From positions 5,703,894-5,767,893 of the forward strand of contig NZ_JAJOZC010000001.1 in the NCBI RefSeq assembly GCF_023701695.1: DNA of 64,000 bases. Reading direction: 5' to 3'. Origin of the DNA: Streptomyces sp. RKAG290 (lineage in GTDB: Bacteria > Actinomycetota > Actinomycetes > Streptomycetales > Streptomycetaceae). The position numbers were made by a program, and so were the translations under genes. Shown here one piece after another: positions 61,601 through 64,000 of this stretch (position 1 is the first letter of the stretch; the number at the start of each line of letters is the position of its first letter). Under the pieces are notes generated by a model. The model did not search any database, had not been told where the DNA came from, and was given only the letters and a program-made list of their open reading frames with translations.

Positions 61601-63292
61601 ATGGCAGCGCAATTCGGTCGCCGACTGCGCAGAGGGGCGACCACCACTGCGGTGGCCGCGGCCGCTGTGGCAGCACTCTCCGCCTCACAGGCCCCCGGCT
61701 CTCCGCTGGTTGCCGCCGACGGGGATCAGCCGACGTCCGGTTCGACCCCCTCGGACGACAGTGCGGCGTCCGGCAACTCGCCGTACTTCACGGACCTGCC
61801 GCCGCTGACGACGCCCAACAAGCCCGGAACGTCCACCGATCTGCCCGCGACAGGCAGTGCGGAATCGGGCATACCGGCCTCTATCCTCGCGGCGTACAAG
61901 AAGACCCAGCAGACCCTCGCGGGCACGGATGCGGCCTGCCGACTGCCGTGGCAGCTGCTCGCCGCGATCGGCAAGGTCGAGTCCGGCCAGGCCCGCGGCG
62001 GCCGGGTCGACGCGCAGGGCACCACGGTCTCCCCGATCCTCGGCCCGGCCCTCAACGGCCAGGGTTTCGCCCTGATCAAGGACACCGACAACGGCGCCTA
62101 CGACGGCGATTCGACGCACGACCGCGCGGTCGGCCCGATGCAGTTCATCCCGTCCACCTGGGAGACCTGGGGCCAGGACGGCAACGCCGACGGCCGCAAG
62201 GACCCCAACAACATCCACGACGCGGCGCTCGCGGCCGGCCGCTACCTCTGCGCCGGCAACCGCGACCTGTCGCTCGCCGCGGACCTGGACCGGGCGGTCC
62301 TGAGCTACAACCACTCGGACGAGTACCTGCGCACCGTCCGCTCCTGGTTCGATTACTACAAGCGCGGCACCCACGAGGTTCCGGACGGCACCGGCGTCCT
62401 GCCGGCCGACAACGACACGGGCGTCGGCCCGGTCACCGGCAGCCCGGACCCGACGACGTCGCCCTCGCCCTCCCCGTCGCCGCACCCGCCGCACGGTACG
62501 GACAAGCCCAAGCCCCCCTCGAAGCCGAGCCCCGGCCCGACGAAGCCGGGCGGCCCGGCCGGCAAGCCCACGACCCCGCCGCCGTCCCCCGGCCCCACGC
62601 CGTCCCAGACCCTGGCCGGAGTGCAGAACGCGGGCACCGGCCCGCTGACCGCCACGGCGGGCGAGGCCTTCGCCGAGCGGATCAAGGTACGGGCGAGGAA
62701 CGGCCTCGGCGGACCGCTCGCCAAGGTGTCCGTCACCTTCACCGTCACCGGTGACACCGACGCCGCGTTCGACGGCGGGAAGCGCACCGTCACCCTCGCC
62801 ACCGGGGCGGACGGCACGGTCACCGCGCCGGTGCTGAAGGCGGGCGAGAAGACGGGCGAGTTCACCGTGCGGGCGACCGCCACCGGCACCTCGCTGCCCC
62901 CTGTCAGCTACACCGCGAAGGTCACCGCCCGGCAGGCGGACGCGATCGCCAGGACCGGCACCACGAAGCTGACCGCGGCGCCCGGCGCCACGTTCGCCGA
63001 CATCGCGGTCAAGGCCACGTACAAGGACGCGGCCGCCCACGGCGTCGCCGTCACCGCCACGATGATCACCGACGACGAGAAGCCCGTCGAGAACGACAAG
63101 GGCCCGTACTTCGAGGACGCGGACGGCAAGCCGGTCCGCACCCTCACGGACCTGAGCACCGACGCCGACGGCAAGCTCGTCCTGCCGAAGGTGCACGCCG
63201 ACGGCGCCGCGGGCACGTACAAGCTGCGCCTCACCACCGAGGGCGGCGCCACCGTCGTCATCGAGCTCACGGTCGAGGCCCCCGCGGCCTGA
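61601..63292 (+). CDS. Secreted lytic transglycosylase with Ig-like C-terminal region
   Basis: 563 residues. A signal peptide with RRLRRG and a hydrophobic Ala/Val stretch is followed by a Ser/Thr/Asp linker. The lytic transglycosylase domain (about 80-255) has CRLPWQLLAAIGKVESGQ (catalytic Glu), AVGPMQFIPSTWETWG and AALAAGRYLC. A Pro/Ser/Lys-rich linker (about 275-345) leads to two beta-sandwich bacterial-Ig-like repeats (VKARNGLGGPLAKVSVTFTV, ATYKDAAAHGVAVTATM). It cuts peptidoglycan glycan strands at the cell wall. A terminator follows at 63311. Confidence 0.9.
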   Translation: MAAQFGRRLRRGATTTAVAAAAVAALSASQAPGSPLVAADGDQPTSGSTPSDDSAASGNSPYFTDLPPLTTPNKPGTSTDLPATGSAESGIPASILAAYKKTQQTLAGTDAACRLPWQLLAAIGKVESGQARGGRVDAQGTTVSPILGPALNGQGFALIKDTDNGAYDGDSTHDRAVGPMQFIPSTWETWGQDGNADGRKDPNNIHDAALAAGRYLCAGNRDLSLAADLDRAVLSYNHSDEYLRTVRSWFDYYKRGTHEVPDGTGVLPADNDTGVGPVTGSPDPTTSPSPSPSPHPPHGTDKPKPPSKPSPGPTKPGGPAGKPTTPPPSPGPTPSQTLAGVQNAGTGPLTATAGEAFAERIKVRARNGLGGPLAKVSVTFTVTGDTDAAFDGGKRTVTLATGADGTVTAPVLKAGEKTGEFTVRATATGTSLPPVSYTAKVTARQADAIARTGTTKLTAAPGATFADIAVKATYKDAAAHGVAVTATMITDDEKPVENDKGPYFEDADGKPVRTLTDLSTDADGKLVLPKVHADGAAGTYKLRLTTEGGATVVIELTVEAPAA

Positions 63293-63310
63293 CCGGACAG
63301 CCACGGAGAA

Positions 63311-63344
63311 CAGCCCCTTCGCCCGGACCCGGGCGAAGGGGCTG
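63311..63344 (+). terminator. Terminator after lytic transglycosylase gene
   Basis: A perfect 16-bp stem (CAGCCCCTTCGCCCGG with its complement) around a two-base loop, 19 bases after the stop, then TTCCGC. The rest of the 63293-63618 gap shows no coding sequence. Confidence 0.9.
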
Positions 63345-63618
63345 TTCCGCATGCGGTGTGCGGCGACCCGCTGCCGGCATCGAGCGGTCAGGCGCGGAGG
63401 TGGATCGGACGCGACCGCCCGGAGGCGCTCGGCGTTGCGGGGCACAGCGCCCGATCCGCCAAGGCCCCGCTGCCGCACGGCGTCCTGAACGCCTCGGCCC
63501 TCCGCGGAAGTCTTCCGGCTCCGGTCGGAGGGCTTCAGGTGTTCTCATCTCGCGCCCCGGTTGCTACGGTGCCCCAGCCCTGACGCCCCATCAGTTACGC
63601 GTTCCCGGGAGGCCCCGC

Positions 63619-63756
63619 ATGCGTGCCCTGGTCGCCGCCGCCATCGGACTGGCCGCCGCCCTCGCCCTGGTGCTCACCATCAGCGCGGTGGGCGCCCCAC
63701 CCGGCGAGACCTCGCCCGAGCCCCTGCTCACCACCGTCCCGGGCCCCAAGAACTGA
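63619..63756 (+). CDS. Small membrane or secreted peptide, SPW_0924-like
   Basis: 45 residues: one hydrophobic segment, RALVAAAIGLAAALALVLTI, then GAPPGETSPEPLLTTVPG. A ribosome site GGGAGG lies seven bases before the ATG. I recall a small conserved Streptomyces family of this form (SPW_0924), of unknown role. It may be a single-span membrane peptide. The DUF3068 gene follows 52 bases on. Confidence 0.75.
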   Translation: MRALVAAAIGLAAALALVLTISAVGAPPGETSPEPLLTTVPGPKN

Positions 63757-63808
63757 CCGTCCGCACCACTGACCGTCCGCACCACGCAATGCAGAGGGAG
63801 GACACCCC

Positions 63809-64000
63809 ATGCGCCGCCGAGCCGGTCTCGTACTCCTGGCCTTCGCCGTCTTCTTCGCAGCGCTGTCACCGCTGCTGCGCTGGTACGCCTTCCCGCGGCT
63901 CGCGAAAATCCCGCCGAACCAGTACCAGGAGACGGTGCTGGAGGCGAAGCCCGCGACGCTGCTCGACTACAGCACCCTCAAGGCCGAGAAGGTCGCCAAG
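63809..64000 (+). CDS. DUF3068 family protein, N-terminal part (runs off window)
   Basis: The first 64 residues: a membrane anchor RRAGLVLLAFAVFFAALSPLL, then RWYAFPRLAKIPPNQYQETV, leading into a beta-rich exported domain. This opening is characteristic of actinobacterial DUF3068/PorA-like proteins. AGAGGGAGGACACCCC carries the ribosome site. The rest lies beyond the window. Confidence 0.85.
   Translation, partial: MRRRAGLVLLAFAVFFAALSPLLRWYAFPRLAKIPPNQYQETVLEAKPATLLDYSTLKAEKVAK

Overview
The window is chromosomal DNA of a Streptomyces or close relative. It has very high GC with C/G at nearly every third codon position, GTG starts, Streptomyces-type dispersed intergenic repeats, and a housekeeping order (gltBD, pyk, ANTAR regulator, branched-chain amino acid ABC operon, fdhF-like, polA) that I recall from the S. 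coelicolor core chromosome. No IS element, prophage, CRISPR array or rRNA was seen. One tRNA gene is present.

Layout. 0-5.6 kb: end of gltB, gltD, a rhomboid protease, HutD/Ves-like, a small conserved protein and a PNPOx-like flavoprotein. 5.6-17.6 kb: a probable steroid C/D-ring (HIP-CoA) catabolic locus. It holds two acyl-CoA dehydrogenases (ipdE2/ipdE1-like), an SDR (ipdF-like), a KstR2-like TetR repressor, a FadA6-like thiolase, then ipdC-, ipdB-, ipdA- and echA20-like genes and a second SDR. Both divergent promoters carry nearly the same palindrome, close to the known KstR2 box. A cold-shock gene and a DEAD-box helicase sit between the two halves. 17.5-23.1 kb: ankyrin protein, metallopeptidase-like protein, GH35 beta-galactosidase with a divergent AraC regulator, and chorismate mutase. 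23.1-36.5 kb: an aromatic catabolic cluster. It has an MFS carrier diverging from aldehyde dehydrogenase, extradiol-type VOC dioxygenase, aspartate-dehydrogenase-like protein, alpha/beta hydrolase, cupin, two SDRs, a ThDP decarboxylase-like enzyme, a VanB-type reductase, a small HTH-like protein, a Rieske oxygenase and a MarR regulator. This gene set is the best candidate for an undescribed pathway. 36.5-46.5 kb: aminopeptidase N, a PLP decarboxylase plus N-hydroxylase pair, a Tat-exported 5'-nucleotidase, a SIMPL protein and pyruvate kinase. 46.5-64 kb: an HTH-LAGLIDADG protein beside an odd tRNA-Leu(CAA), a response regulator, livFGMHK, thioesterase, molybdopterin oxidoreductase, polA, a DUF4184 membrane protein, a secreted lytic transglycosylase, and small or partial genes at the right edge.

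Sequence quality. Ten single-base losses in C runs of the coding strand (G runs on + for minus-strand genes) break nine otherwise well-conserved genes. They are the SDR at 17.3 kb, chorismate mutase, ALDH (twice), the VOC dioxygenase, the N-monooxygenase, the SIMPL gene, the LAGLIDADG gene, livF and livM. Housekeeping genes such as livF, livM and chorismate mutase are affected, so homopolymer sequencing error is the likely cause rather than gene decay. I give the full-length coordinates for each and say where the frame slips.
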